Shown here: positions 42,612 through 52,759 of the stretch, piece after piece
Layout: every line of letters starts with the position of its first letter
How positions within the stretch are numbered: the first letter of the stretch is position 1
Assembly (NCBI GenBank): GCA_946406115.1
Contig: OX291550.1
Coordinates: 32,774,722-32,838,721 of the forward strand
Length of the DNA: 64,000 nt
Source: Apoda limacodes
Taxonomy: Eukaryota; Arthropoda; Insecta; Lepidoptera; Limacodidae
Direction: 5' to 3'
Position numbers and translations under genes: made by a program
The notes under the pieces: model-generated
Database searches by the model: none
Told to the model about the DNA's origin: nothing
What the model saw: only the letters and a program-made list of their open reading frames with translations

Positions 42612-43260
42612 CTACTGTTCTGTTTTCTTTTTCAGCTTTTCCGTTTTGCTCTGGGGTGTAGGGAACTGTCGTTTGGTGAATTTAGCTTGCTTTGAGAACA
42701 TTTCCTTTACTTCCTTATTGATAAATTCTAAACCATTGTCCCTTCTAAACATCTTTACTTTATTACTTGTAATATTTTCAGCCTTGTGTATAAAATCTTT
42801 GAAGCACCATTTTATTTCAAATTTATTTTTGACAGAATAGACGGTTCTGTAGCTTGAATAGTGATCCTTTAGTATAACAAAGTACATTGACCTATTGATA
42901 GATGTTTCTTCCATGGGGCTACATGTATCCATATGAATTAAATCACTTGTCTTACTAGTAACATTTTCACTGCTGCCAAACGACAAACGATGTATTTTTC
43001 TAGCCAAACAACCTTCACACTTAGGAACTGAAGTTTGTTTTACATCTATTTTATTTTTCAAAAGAAATTTCTTCACAATCAAAGTTTTGATGCACTAATT
43101 TTTCATGCCACTCATTCAGTGTTTAGATGTTTTTGCAACACTAGCCAATTCATTTTTAAAGCGAAAAACCATGTAATACGAACTTCCACTTCGATTTACA
43201 ATTGCACAAATTTTATTGTTTTGTAAAATCGGCACGACCTGTCATCTGTTACTATAGTGG
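42612..43260 (-). pseudogene. Copia integrase (partial)
   Basis: Reads VPKCEGCLARKIHRLSFGSS (zinc-binding HHCC end), LIHMDTCSPMEETSINRSMY (first Asp), YFVILKDHYSSYRTVYSVKN and VKMFRRDNGLEFINKEVKEM (second Asp, RxDNGxEF). The third catalytic residue (Glu) region is lost in the rearranged end near 42650, QFPTPQSKTEKLKKKTEQ. The frame upstream to 43260 is damaged. Confidence 0.85.
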
Positions 43261-43369
43261 CGTTCTGTTGACCGACATAATGTACATAATGCGGTAATCC
43301 TACTAAAGAGAATGAACTAAGATTTGTACTGTGTTATACAGAATTTATGACATTTTTTACTTAGCAGGA

Positions 43370-43616
43370 TTATGACATTGAACGCATTGAAGCAGTCAAC
43401 AAAACGCACCTTATGATATTACCTTTGTCAAAAGCACAGTTCACTGAGAATAGGTTTGTTTTCAGCTTCGGAACATACAAAACATTGTCAAGTGTAGTGT
43501 CAATCCACTCGCTCCCATTATATACTTGCACTGCCATCTGTGCGCAGCCCACCACACTAATTGCCGCACCATTACCAACAATCACTGACTTTTGTACAGA
43601 TGTTGATAAGGATTAA
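43370..43616 (-). pseudogene. Copia protease-region fragment
   Basis: IVGNGAAISVVGCAQMAVQV, WIDTTLDNVLYVPKLKTNLF and SVNCAFDKGNII match the segment after the copia protease active site (V-x-V-G-(N/D)G..., L-x-x-V-L-Y-V-P-x-L-x-x-N-L-(F/L)-S). The catalytic Asp block itself is not visible. Confidence 0.75.
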
Positions 43617-43639
43617 AATAAAGTTTGATCACAGCACAT

Positions 43640-44560
43640 ATGTTCTGTACCTCCAGATTCAGTCTCTTGAATTTGATACAATAAATGCATTGTTTCTTTA
43701 ATTTTCCTTATTCTTTCTATACCAACATTGTGCCTTTTTGTGTCCACCTTTTCCACAGCAAAAACACTTGTTATTCATGTTTTTTTCACAATTATTGTTT
43801 TTATTTTTACAAACACTCGAGTAATGTCCAAGTTTGCGACATTTAAAGCACTTAATGTTTCTTCTGTCCTTTACAGCGAATGCAGAAGATTGAGTTTCCT
43901 GGCACGCTGCACTCTTGTTTTTAACTCTCTCATCTTCTATTAATAATCAGAGCACCAAATTTTCAATAGTGTGTTTGTCATCTGGTGCTGATTACCACGC
44001 CGTTACAAAATGTTTGTACTCGTCTGGTAGTGACATTAATACTTTAGTCTTTACAAACTTATCGGAGACCGGTTCACCCATTTGTTTCAACTGGTTTTGG
44101 AGTACTTGAATTTTTGATACTAATTTTTTCATTTTTATACTGAAAAAATCGCTGCTGTATATATGTATACTTGTTTCAGGCTTTTGCTCGTAGGCGCTCT
44201 GTAACTTTCCCCACATCTCGGCAAAAGTCGTGCAAGAAATAATATGTAGCATGTCGTTTTCAGCTATTCTTGGGGTCTGAGCTTTGGCACCTTTGGACTC
44301 CCAAATAGCTTGATCATCATCTTTCGCGTGTTTCGCCCTTCGTCCCTCGACTATGTCTAGCCAACCTTGACCTTGTAATAAGACTGTAGTTTGAAATTCC
44401 CAAATATTTCAATTACTGGAACCTTCCAACTTGATGACGTTGTGATTTCCTTCCATTTTACTTTTTTCCTGCCTTGCTCAATAACCGGAACGAACAAGTA
44501 GATTTTTCTTCAACGTAGTTTCCACGTTTTTGTTTCCAACACGAGGTAATCTTACTTTCT
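43640..44560 (-). pseudogene. Copia Gag with zinc knuckles
   Basis: The capsid part (44252-43992) reads MLHIISCTTFAEMWGKLQSA, YEQKPETSIHIY and LVSKIQVLQNQLKQMGEPVS, followed by KVLMSLPDEYKHFVTAW. Downstream near 43740-43850 two knuckles appear in the minus strand: CFKCRKLGHYSSVCK and CFCCGKGGHKKAQCW. The N-terminus near 44300-44560 is frameshifted (VIEGRRAKHAKDDDQAIWES). Confidence 0.8.
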
Positions 44561-44610
44561 TTGTAAGTGAATTAGCTGTATTCATACGAAATCTCTCAAA
44601 GTTATGTGCC

Positions 44611-44623
44611 TGGGCCCATAACC
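44611..44623 (-). other. Copia primer-binding site (initiator-Met tRNA half molecule)
   Basis: Minus strand directly after the 5' LTR: 'ggttatgggccca'. It is complementary to the anticodon-arm end of the 5' half of eukaryotic initiator tRNA-Met (word 'tgggcccataacc'), the unusual internal primer known for Drosophila copia. Confidence 0.85.
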
Positions 44624-44806
44624 TGCAGAAATTAAATAAAGATACAGATTTTATAATGCAAAATATTTTTATAATTTCTTCACACGGTACAAATTAAACG
44701 GAAGTACCAATAAGAACCGGATAGCAGAAATCATAGATTATATAAAGTCAGTGTGACCACTGGTAACTAACAAGAAAATATGTTACTTCATTGTCTTTGT
44801 TTAACA
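44624..44806 (-). repeat. Copia 5' LTR (183 bp)
   Basis: Begins 'tgcagaaattaaataaagat' and ends 'ctttgtttaaca' on the plus strand, followed by the second 'gatac' at 44807-44811. Confidence 0.92.
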
Positions 44807-45035
44807 GATACTCTAGAAGGTCACCAGTCGAGCGACCGTGGCGAAAGCCATATTGACGGTCACTGACCAGGTCGTGTTCTTCTAGGTATCTTAGAAGCTG
44901 TGTGTTGATCATCACCTTGGAGAGGAGAGAGGTAATAGCGATAGGCCTATAATTCGATGGATCTGATCTATCACCCTTTTTAGGCACCGGGTGGACATTC
45001 GCAGTCTTCCATGAAGACGGAAATTGCCTAGTATG
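44807..45035 (-). mobile_element. Family A RT fragment right of the copia element
   Basis: Minus-strand peptide PKKGDRSDPSNYRPIAITSL, LLRYLEEHDLVSDRQYGFRH, GRSTGDLLEYL. It is the continuation of the copy at 40939-40985. It ends at 'ctagtatg' near 45035 where the BEL element begins. Confidence 0.8.
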
Positions 45036-45527
45036 TGTGTGTAAAACCGTAAGTAAATGAAATTTTGTTCGCGGCTCAATTACGGCCCAAATTTAGGAAA
45101 CAGAACAGACAGACGCGCAGATCGGTCGGCCGTTACATTCGATTTGTTTGTTTATTTGGGTCGTATTTAATTCATTTAGTCAGCGTCGGGTTTATGGTAA
45201 ATTACATTTTCAATTCGTGACTTCGTGACACGTCGTTTAGGTATAATTAACCGGTCTTGTTATCTCATTGTTCGTCGGAAACATTCGAACGGTTTAGTTC
45301 ATTACCCACTTACCTACATTTTTTTTTTGTTCTGTAAAATAAATCGGAATAAATAGTTTTTATATTTTTGTTTGTTATTGATTAGGATAACGTATTTATT
45401 TGTGTAATTATAGTCGGGTTCTAATCTACCGAACTTATTGCTGTACATATATATAACAAACAGAATCGTTTGTTAGTTTTTCTGTTTTGGGTTATGTTTT
45501 CTTTTGTCTGAATTTTAATTATAAATA

Positions 45528-46500
45528 ATGACGTCATCGATCAAGGAGCTCAAGGCTATCTTAATCTGGTCATATGGTTCTCTTGTGCGGCTGCGTTGAT
45601 CAGAAGGGAGGATAGGGTGTTCGCCTTGAAGCAAAGGGCTGCACAGTTCCTTACAAGAGTTAGCGAATTGGATTTCTCTTATCAGGGTATCTTGTCGATA
45701 ACAGAGGATGAAACTATTTTACAGGCGGCCAGTTCAGATTATGATTTCTGTATGTCAGTAGTGGACGAGATTAACGAGGCTGTGTCGAAGTTAGAGGCTA
45801 CCTCGCAGCCGGCAAGTATAAATGAGGTTTCGGAACAAAGATGCAACGAAAGGTTTCCTACCCTGGATATCCCTCAGTTTAGCGGATCATTGAATGAGTG
45901 GACAAATTACATCACACTTTTTGATAGTATTGTACATCGCCGGACTGACTTATCTGACTTACAAAAATTAAGTTACCTTTTTCCTTCTATCGGGTGTGAG
46001 CCACTGGGTTTTGTAAAACATTTGGACATCACCGATGTCTATTACAATATAGCAAGGGAGTTGTTAGTGAACCGTCGCATTGCTCGATACTAATGTAGCT
46101 GCCATTTTAGGGATTCCTCAACTGTCATCGGTTAACCAGCTGCGGTCGGACCTGCTTAACCATATTTTGGTGGCGCCGAATGCGTTGAGGGGTCTAAAAT
46201 TCCCTGTGACCGAGTGGTCATTTTTGCTGTTGCACATTATACTGAACAAATTGCTAATGACGCTAAGGCTCGTTTTGAACTGTTGCACGGAGGTGACTCG
46301 GCGTCACATATACCTACCTTCGACACCTTAGTGTCGTTCTTGGAGGACCAGAGTAGAAAGCTGGAGAATTTACCCGCCGAGCACCAACCGGGACCGTCAC
46401 GATTTCCAGCCCCGTCTGGACCACGTCAGCAACTTCGTCCTGGGACATCGTGAGGTACCGGGTCGTTTCGAATGAACGGTGGGGGGTGTGTTACGTACCG
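45528..46500 (+). pseudogene. BEL/Pao Gag (DUF1759-like)
   Basis: ATG 45528 gives MTSSIKELKAILI, a stop follows, then the main frame (45596-46093) reads RVFALKQRAAQFLTRVSELD, ERFPTLDIPQFSGSLNEWTN, YITLFDSIVHRRTDLSDLQK and LSYLFPSIGCEPLGFVKHLD. This is the DUF1759 signature LPxxxLPxFSGxxxxWxxFxxxFxxxVHxxxxLxxxxKxxYL in diverged form. The C-terminal part follows in two other frames (46080-46453). Confidence 0.8.
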
Positions 46501-46579
46501 GGACACACCCTTCGGGATTCTCACCAGTTCAGAAAATCTGGGGTGGCCCGAAAACGGTTTTTGACCAGTAGGCTAGGAC

Positions 46580-47530
46580 TATGTTATATTGTTTTGGGGA
46601 GCATCTAGCCAAGGACTGTCGACAGCTGCGACTTCAAGGTGTGGTGACCACCCCGATTTATGTATGCTCATCCGAGAGAATGGTCTTCGTTTGGCACATG
46701 GAGGTGTGTACGGCTCGCACGGGCAGGGGTTCGATCGAACCCAATCCCCCCACTCCCCAGTGCGACATCGGCCTTCCCAACCCCGCTCACCGCGGGCGAG
46801 CCCACGGGACGGTCGTCGGTCACCACTCCCTCATGCCACCTCCACTCAGGTAGGAATCGCGGAGCGGGCACGTTACGCAGAGTATGAGCCTCTGCCCTTT
46901 CCTGTCGTGGAGCGTTCTCGCGTTGCTCGCGAGTTGAGGGCAGGATCCAGTGGGACCCGTATACGGGTTCTAGCGTGGGGCATTATGAGCCACAGGAGCC
47001 CCAGGGCCAAGACAGGCGCTCTGTTCGGGCACTAGTCTCTCACTTGTCACAACTGTTTTGCCTACCGCGCAGGTTCTGGTCCATTCACCGCCCGGACCTG
47101 GTGTTGTTGTGCGCGCCATTTTGGATTTAGGCGCTCAGGGGTGTCTTATGTCGCTGTGGCTGGTGAAGCGTCTCCGCTTACAGGTAAGTTCGCGGAGATA
47201 TGGGATTTCTGGAGTAGGGGGTCCAAGGGTAGATAACATCGTGAGTACGGTCTCGTTTTCTTTTCCTCCTTACTCCATCCTGGTATACGGTATCAATTAG
47301 GAGCCGCTGTCCTGACGGATATTTTGGGTCATCACCCTCAGTTGCTCCAGCCGACGGATGTCCTGGATCTCTCGTACGGTCTGCAGTTGGCTGATGACAG
47401 GTTCCACCTACCTGGTTCTGTGGAGCTTCTGCTTGGCGCTGATGTTCTAGGATTGCTCGGATTGGACAAAGCCATGTTACTTCAGCCAGGGGGGTTGGTC
47501 GCTGCTCCGACTGATCTCGGATCTGCAATT
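46580..47530 (+). pseudogene. BEL/Pao zinc knuckle and aspartic protease region
   Basis: A knuckle-like CFGEHLAKDCR occurs near 46590. The protease frame (47058-47300) holds GVVVRAILDLGAQGCLMSLW, where BEL proteases have DSGSQ, so the Ser after the catalytic Asp is Leu. It continues with ISGVGGPRVDNIVSTVSFSF. A second frame (47324-47560) reads VELLLGADVLGLLGLDKAML and PGGLVAAPTDLGSAIMGPAH, the conserved end of BEL protease. Confidence 0.75.
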
Positions 47531-47799
47531 ATGGGCCCAGCACATTCTTTCGCCGCTCAGGCGTCTACGGATTCATCGGTGAAGGTGGGACTCTCGTTCG
47601 CTGACTCCCTTCAGCGTTTTTGGGAAATTGAAGAACTCCCCCGGCGCCACGGACTCGACCAGTCGACGACGAGTGCGAGTCGTATTTTCTCGCCAATACG
47701 GGTCGTTAAAGTTCAGGTCGGTTTTTAACTCGACTGCTTTTCCTAGCCCCTCGTCCGCGCCTGGGTGACGCCTGGAAAATAGCCGAAAAAAGGTTATTA

Positions 47800-48330
47800 T
47801 CCATGGAGCGCCGGATGCGTCGTGATAGGGAATTTCGCACAAAATATGTGGATTGTGCGCGAATACGAATCCCTAGGTCACATGTCGGTTTCGTAGTTCG
47901 ATTGGGAAGGCAACGAACATTATTTTGTTCCACATCACCTGTCTTTAAAAATGGTAAGATAAGGGTGGTGTTCGATAGGTCGGTGCCTACATCTTCGGGT
48001 GTATTCTTGAACGACTGCCTGATGTCTGGACCAAAGCTTCAGGTAGACATCTCGGACATCTTAACTGGATTTCGTGGCCACCAGGTTGTGTTTGTGGCTG
48101 ACATTCAGATAATAATCCGTCAGGTCATGATACACCCTGATGATTATCAGCTCATTTTGTGGAGAGAGGATCCGGCCTCTCCATTGGTGGTTTATGAGCT
48201 CAACACCAATACCTACGGGCTAATGTCGAGCCCGTTTATAGCAATTCGCTCATTGCTACATTTGGCTGATTGTGAGCGTCTGAATTTCCCGCGCGCAGCT
48301 GCTGTCTTCCTACGTCGACGATATTTGTAG
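47800..48330 (+). pseudogene. BEL/Pao reverse transcriptase
   Basis: Reads PRSHVGFVVRLGRQRTLFCS, SPVFKNGKIRVVFDRSVPTS, LNDCLMSGPKLQVDISDILT, VVFVADIQIIIRQVMIHPDD (first catalytic Asp), YQLILWREDPASPLVVYELN and TNTYGLMSSPFIAIRSLLHL. The YVDDI box appears in the next frame near 48310 (SYVDDIC-like). Typical for Pao RT, though usual Met-Tyr after VADI is changed. Confidence 0.85.
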
Positions 48331-48339
48331 GGGTGCTTC

Positions 48340-49700
48340 GTCTGTGGAGGAGTCGTTAGTCCTAAGGCATGAGCTAATCGGCAATAAAGAGGTGGACTAA
48401 GAGGCTGGTTCTGTCCACAGTAGCGAGGGTCTTTGAACCTAATGGTTGGGTGGTTCCTGTAGTCTTTTGGGCCAAATGTTTCCTACAGGAGCTCTGGATT
48501 TCTGGTCTCGACTGGGGTACCCCGTTGACCGGAGACTTGTTGTCTTATTAGCTACGCTTTTATGAGACTCTTTCGGACCTTCAACATGACTCCGTGCCTC
48601 GGTCGATCTTACCCCCAGGTAGTTATCGGGCTAGTCTTCACGGCTGCTGCGACGCGTCGGAATCCGGTTATGCGGCTGTTGTGTATCTCCGCATCGTTAA
48701 CAGCAATGGTCATGTCCGCGTAAGTCTGGTGGTGGCAAAGAGTAAGGTTGCACCTAGGCCTAGAGACCTTCGTGGCCAATCGTGTCTCCCAAATCCATCC
48801 TGCGGTGTCTCTGGATTGGCGTCACGTGCTTTGAATCCCTGGGATTGCGCTTCACGAAGCCTCTCTCACCCGCTTTGGTGGGGTCCTGACTGGCTGGCCT
48901 CTCCTGAAGATACTTGGCCTCATACAGTTGTGGAATTTGTTAACCCTCTGCCGGGGTTAGAGGTCTTTGCTGTTGAGCAGACTGTAAACACTTCACCGAA
49001 TTTCTTACTTAATCGGTTCAGCTCTCTCCACAAGCTCGTTGGTGTCACCGGTTGGATAAAGAGGTTCCTCCACAACTTACAGAATGCCCTCCTCACCTGT
49101 GTTCGAATGGTACAGGCCCAGTCGTTTGAAAGCAATTGGTCTTCTTCGTTCAGAGAACGGGAAATTGCGGGGAAGCCTTGCTCGTCTTAATTTGTTTCGG
49201 GACGAGTCGGAGTTTTTGCGAGTGGGTGGTAGGCTTCGCAACACAAAATTGCCTTATGGGGCTCGGCATCCTCTCTTGTTGCCCAAGAGCGGTCATTTTG
49301 TTGTTGCTGATCAGGGACTGCCATGCCGGTCTCGACGCATTGCTGGCTTGTCTGCAGCGAGATTTTTGGATTTCATCCGCCAGACGAGCAGCTTGGAGCG
49401 TTTTCTTTAAATGTATCCCTTGTTACAGGTTAAAGGGAAGATTGACCCAGCCACAAATGGGTGAAATGGGAGTTTTTGGTGAAGACGTCAAGTGTTCGCA
49501 ATGCCCGACAGGTTAAGGCCTATTTATGTGTCTCCGTTTGTCTGTTTTCCAAGGCCGTGCATCTGGAGCTCGTTTCAGCCTCGTCTACGGAGGCCTTTGT
49601 CCCATGTCTGTCGCGGTTTGTCAGTCGGCGTGGACTACCTGACTTATGGACAGTAACAGGATTCGGAATATTTACATTTGTTACAGTAACGGGTTCGGTG
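48340..49700 (+). pseudogene. BEL/Pao RNase H (Peptidase_A17 family region) and integrase
   Basis: Fragments in several frames: SYRASLHGCCDASESGYAAV, VYLRIVNSNGHVRVSLVVAK, WDCASRSLSHPLWWGPDWLA, FREREIAGK, VGGRLRNTKLPYGARHPLLL (pre-integrase H2C2 region) and SVCLFSKAVHLELVSASSTE, AFVPCLSRFVSRRGLPDLW (integrase core). The RRGxP motif near 49630 normally precedes the second Asp (SDNG); here the frame degrades and the element stops. Confidence 0.8.
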
Positions 49701-49734
49701 GACGGATAAAACCAACCGCATGCGCGTTGGAGAC

Positions 49735-50180
49735 CTTACAAACAAAGTATAAAGACAAACGACCGCTAGGCACTTTAGAAACAAAGTATAAAGACAAACG
49801 ACCGCTAGGCACTTTAGAAACAAAGAATAAAGACAACCGACCGCTAGGCACTTTAGTAACAATTTATTAAGACAAACGAGCTCTAAGAACTTTAGTATAA
49901 AAGTTTCGAGACAAACGAGCGCTACGCACTTTAGTAACAATTTATTAAGACAAACGAGCTCTTAGAACTTCAGTAAAAAAGGTTCGAGACAAACGAGCAC
50001 TACGCACTTTAGTAACAAAGTATTAAGACAAACGAGCTCTAAGAACTTCAGAAAAAAAGTTTCGGGACAAACGAGCGCTACGCACTTTAGTAACAATTTA
50101 TTAAGACAAACGAGCTCTAAGAACTTCAGTAAAAAAGTTTCGAGACAAACGAGCGCTACGCACTTTAGTAACAAAGTATC
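49735..50180. repeat. 39-bp minisatellite, about 11 copies, open in both directions
   Basis: The unit 'actttagaaacaaagtataa' + 'agacaaacgaccgctaggc' is 39 bp, that is 13 codons. Later copies alternate in two variants (78-bp higher-order period). Because the period is a multiple of three, long frames persist: plus-strand KYKDKRPLGTLET and minus-strand KCVALVCLETFLLKFLELVC repeats. I regard these frames as a by-product of periodicity. Confidence 0.9.
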
Positions 50181-50663
50181 TTATCGCGGGACGCATAATG
50201 TTCGTCATATGAACTCACCGTGAACAAACTCCTTTTCGCATTTGTTATAAATGGTTTTGAAAATACCACGCGTGTCGCTTGCTTACATATACGTGTTTGA
50301 ACGATATTTAACTGTGTTAGGTTTTCACCCTTGGGTAACTTGCACGTATTTACTTTATCTAGAGGAACGTTTACATCGTAGAACCATAGAAAAAAATCAA
50401 ATTCAAAATCGCTTTCTGTGGTGTGGTACCAAGCAAAGTACAGGACGTGTAAAGTCGATTCTGCGTTTAGATCGCGTACACGATGACGGTCCTCGGCGCG
50501 GACGAAGTCTACTTGTAGAGGCTATTTTAATTTTAATTTAAAATGAAACTCACACGCTCAAGTAGTTGCACTCAAAGTATCACTCTATAGTCTATACCCA
50601 TATTTATACTTGTATATTTTTTATCTAAATACGATGATACGATTAAATGCGGTAAGAATACAC
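50181..50663. other. Tuberin intron segment
   Basis: No recognised feature. A plus-strand frame at 50251-50541 of 96 codons has no motif known to me. Confidence 0.4.
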
Positions 50664-50744
50664 TTGACTATGCCGTGGGCAATATCTTACTTGACTATGC
50701 CGTGAGCAATATCTTACTTGACTATGCCATGGACAATATCTTCG
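50664..50744 (-). repeat. 27-bp tandem triplication covering the splice donor of tuberin exon 2
   Basis: 'ttgactatgcc' recurs at 50664, 50691 and 50718 with 27-bp spacing, joined by 'gtgggcaatatcttac'-like text. On the minus strand each unit holds the last exon codons and a donor: 'catagtcaa|gtaagatatt' for the first two copies and 'gtcaa|gtgtatt' for the third. Confidence 0.85.
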
Positions 50745-50854
50745 TCGAGGTACGTGGCGTTGAACTTAACGACGTTGGTGATGAGCTGCAGGAAGTCAGC
50801 CAGCAGCGCCGGGGACTGTATCAGAGGCAGCCACTCCAGCAGAAAGGAGCCGAC
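50718..50854 (-). CDS. TSC2: Tuberin (TSC2/gigas-like), exon 2
   Basis: Acceptor ttggtcgacag before 50854 (entry phase 0); donor gtcaa|gtaaga at 50718 (exit phase 2). The exon encodes VGSFLLEWLPLIQSPALLAD, FLQLITNVVKFNATYLDEDI and VHGIV, with a split Lys to exon 3. The family pattern F(L/V)LxWxxxxxSxxxLxxLxxxVKFNxxYLDE is clear. Choosing the GTAAGA donor at 50718 makes the distance between YLDE and the AVV block of exon 3 equal to that in vertebrate tuberin as I remember it. Two extra donor copies follow in the intron (see the 27-bp repeat); using them would add an in-frame TAA. Confidence 0.9.
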
Positions 50855-51739
50855 CTGTCGACCAAATTATGTTTATGGCCAATTACTTTACTTTACACAA
50901 TTACTATAATGTACAATGACCTAAGTACGCGCAAAAAAAAGAACCGCAAAATTATACTTAACTGCGATCGTAAACTCGCTTTACAGACAGTTGTTGATAA
51001 CTCACCGTAACACCGTAAGTTTGTCAACTCACCGTGAGGATGCCAAAAGTTCTCTAAATAAGACATTAACATCGTCAAAGAAAGAAGCGTCATACGTCCC
51101 CACTCCTCATTGTTGGGGCACGGTAATTTGGTAATTTGGGCCAAAGCCCACACGGTGGCCCAGTGTAGATTGTGGACTTATTTTTATTTTTTTTGACATA
51201 TGCTGGTTTCCTCACGATGTTTTCCTTCACCGCTTAAAGAGATTAAAACTAAATATGTTGTTGAATTTGCCCTTTCCTTCTTCGCCTTCACTCACTATAC
51301 GTCAGAAAGGGTAGGTGAGTTATACGCAGCGGCACGTAAGTCTAGCGGTTAGCGAAACGTGGAGGGGATGTTTGTTCATTTATGATAGCAGATATTTTTG
51401 TTATTATCTTTTATGTATTCATTGTAAAAATATAAAAAACATTAGGCTAGATCGCGTAAATACGCAGTTAAAGTTCCGTGCAATAAAAATAGCATGGGGA
51501 TAGTTTTTATAAAATAAAAATAAAAAATCTGACAGAAATTGCATACATAAATCCCAGGCAATAGAAGCTAAATTTTATATTAAAATAAAATCAGTAAAAA
51601 AATACATTACTGGGTTATTGCACGGGGGCGTCGATACGAACAGACGGACAAGGCAATACTATATTTTTTATTATATATGCTATGGATATCGGCCTTTAAA
51701 TAAACAATTCAAGGTTTTATGGAATTACAAAATTATATA
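50855..51739. other. Tuberin intron segment with decayed dispersed repeat
   Basis: Around 51180-51230 'gctggtttcctcacgatgtt' + 'ttccttcaccgctt' is a word set common in lepidopteran dispersed repeats. No gene is seen. Confidence 0.4.
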
Positions 51740-51867
51740 CAGTGTAACAAACTTTTCTAACCTTCTGACCTTTGGTGTGTGGTCGCTAGTGTCGTTGTGA
51801 GTTCACACCATTTCAATGTAGCGACTCTAGTGATATGTGATACGGGTCAGAAAAGTTTGTTGCACTT
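51740..51867. mobile_element. Tc1/mariner-like MITE (about 128 bp)
   Basis: 22-bp terminal inverted repeats: 'agtgtaacaaacttttctaa' + 'cc' at 51741-51762, and the inverse of 51845-51866 ('agtgcaacaaacttttctga' + 'cc'), with 2 mismatches. Outer bases give TA on both sides (ta|c...; ...t|ta), the target of Tc1/mariner elements. No transposase; non-autonomous. Bases 51868-52044 show nothing. Confidence 0.7.
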
Positions 51868-52044
51868 TAATATGTTTTATTAGTTGTTTCATTTAGTTGT
51901 CTTTAACCTATTCAAAACTATATCTATTTCCTCACACTCTTTTTAAATTAAAACGAAATATAGAACATTTTTTCTGGTCTGTTATCATTAATTAATAATA
52001 ATGATGTGGAAAACACAATACAACACACAATGTACACTAGGATT

Positions 52045-52215
52045 TTAAAGAGGAAATATTTGTATTTTTGTAAGTTTGTAACGAATAAACTAAGAAACTA
52101 CTGGATCGATTTCAAAAATTCTTTCATTTTAGAATGCTACATTATGTGTGAGTAACATAGGCTATATTTATTACTAGGAAGAATAGGGATTCCTACTAAA
52201 TTAGCCATAAAATTT
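52045..52215 (+). repeat. Dispersed repeat R, copy 3
   Basis: 'aaagaggaaatatttgta', 'actactggatcgatttcaaa', then a 'tgtgagtaacataggcta' block; same order as at 19345 and 31090. Bases 52216-52750 are AT-rich with a GC-rich patch at 52555-52640; nothing coding is recognised. Confidence 0.6.
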
Positions 52216-52759
52216 CTTTCATCGCAAGCGCTGCGGAAATTATTGTTGATAGAAAAATATGTTCTGCAATATTAAAGAACATGCCAATATTAATAAAAAA
52301 CTTCGCGATGCCATATGTTCACTATAACTAATTTTTTACATTTAAAAAGTTGATAGAAATGCCGACCAACATCAGATCATGTTATGCATACCTTTGTATT
52401 AATCCTTATCCAAATATATCATTTCCATCGTATTCAAGACTGTTTCAATGTTTATAGATTACTTTTTGAATTATTCAAATCGGACATTCCATTCAAAAGC
52501 TATTACGAATTTAAGAATGTCAATCTTAACAAAATACTAAAGAAAAGTAAACGCCGCCTCGCGCCTCGATCGGCTAATACGCGCCGTCGCGTCGCCTCTC
52601 TGCTCCCTCCCTACCCAGCGGACGCAACCGACGTTGAATATTTTGCACGACTTGCTGCTACTTGAAGGTTTGGGTATCAAGATAGGATAGAATAGGTAGG
52701 TGTAACTCGAGACAATATGCTGCGCGAAGCGCGTGTGCGCCACGGGGCTGACATCGCTG

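Larger units (their letters stand above)
40986..44806 (-). mobile_element. Ty1/copia LTR retrotransposon, complete with both LTRs, coding region decayed
   Basis: A 3.8-kb element with two 183-bp LTRs (TG...CA), 5-bp target duplication 'gatac', primer-binding site next to the 5' LTR and polypurine tract next to the 3' LTR. Gene order on the minus strand is gag, protease, integrase, RT, RNase H, which is the copia order (integrase before RT). Multiple stops and frame changes make it inactive. The LTRs differ at roughly a dozen positions by hand count (about 6-7 percent), so the insertion is not recent. Confidence 0.92.
45036..49700 (+). mobile_element. BEL/Pao LTR retrotransposon 1, 3'-truncated and decayed
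   Basis: Inserted in the antisense family A copy. About 490 bp of non-coding sequence starting 'tgtgtgtaaaaccg' (probable 5' LTR and leader) precedes gag (about 45528-46500), zinc-knuckle and protease regions, RT, RNase H and integrase. No second LTR is found: the sequence runs from integrase directly into a 39-bp minisatellite near 49710, so the LTR limits cannot be confirmed. Confidence 0.8.

Noticed and set aside
49644..50174. Leu/Cys-rich repeat proteins on the minus strand
   Set aside because: Direct consequence of the 39-bp (13-codon) tandem period; no start context or flanking gene structure.
50735..50854. Tuberin exon 2 ending at ATT|GTCCAT (50735)
   Set aside because: Weak donor, wrong phase for the natural exon 3 acceptor, and it would drop about five residues; the GTAAGA donor at 50718 fits all three criteria.
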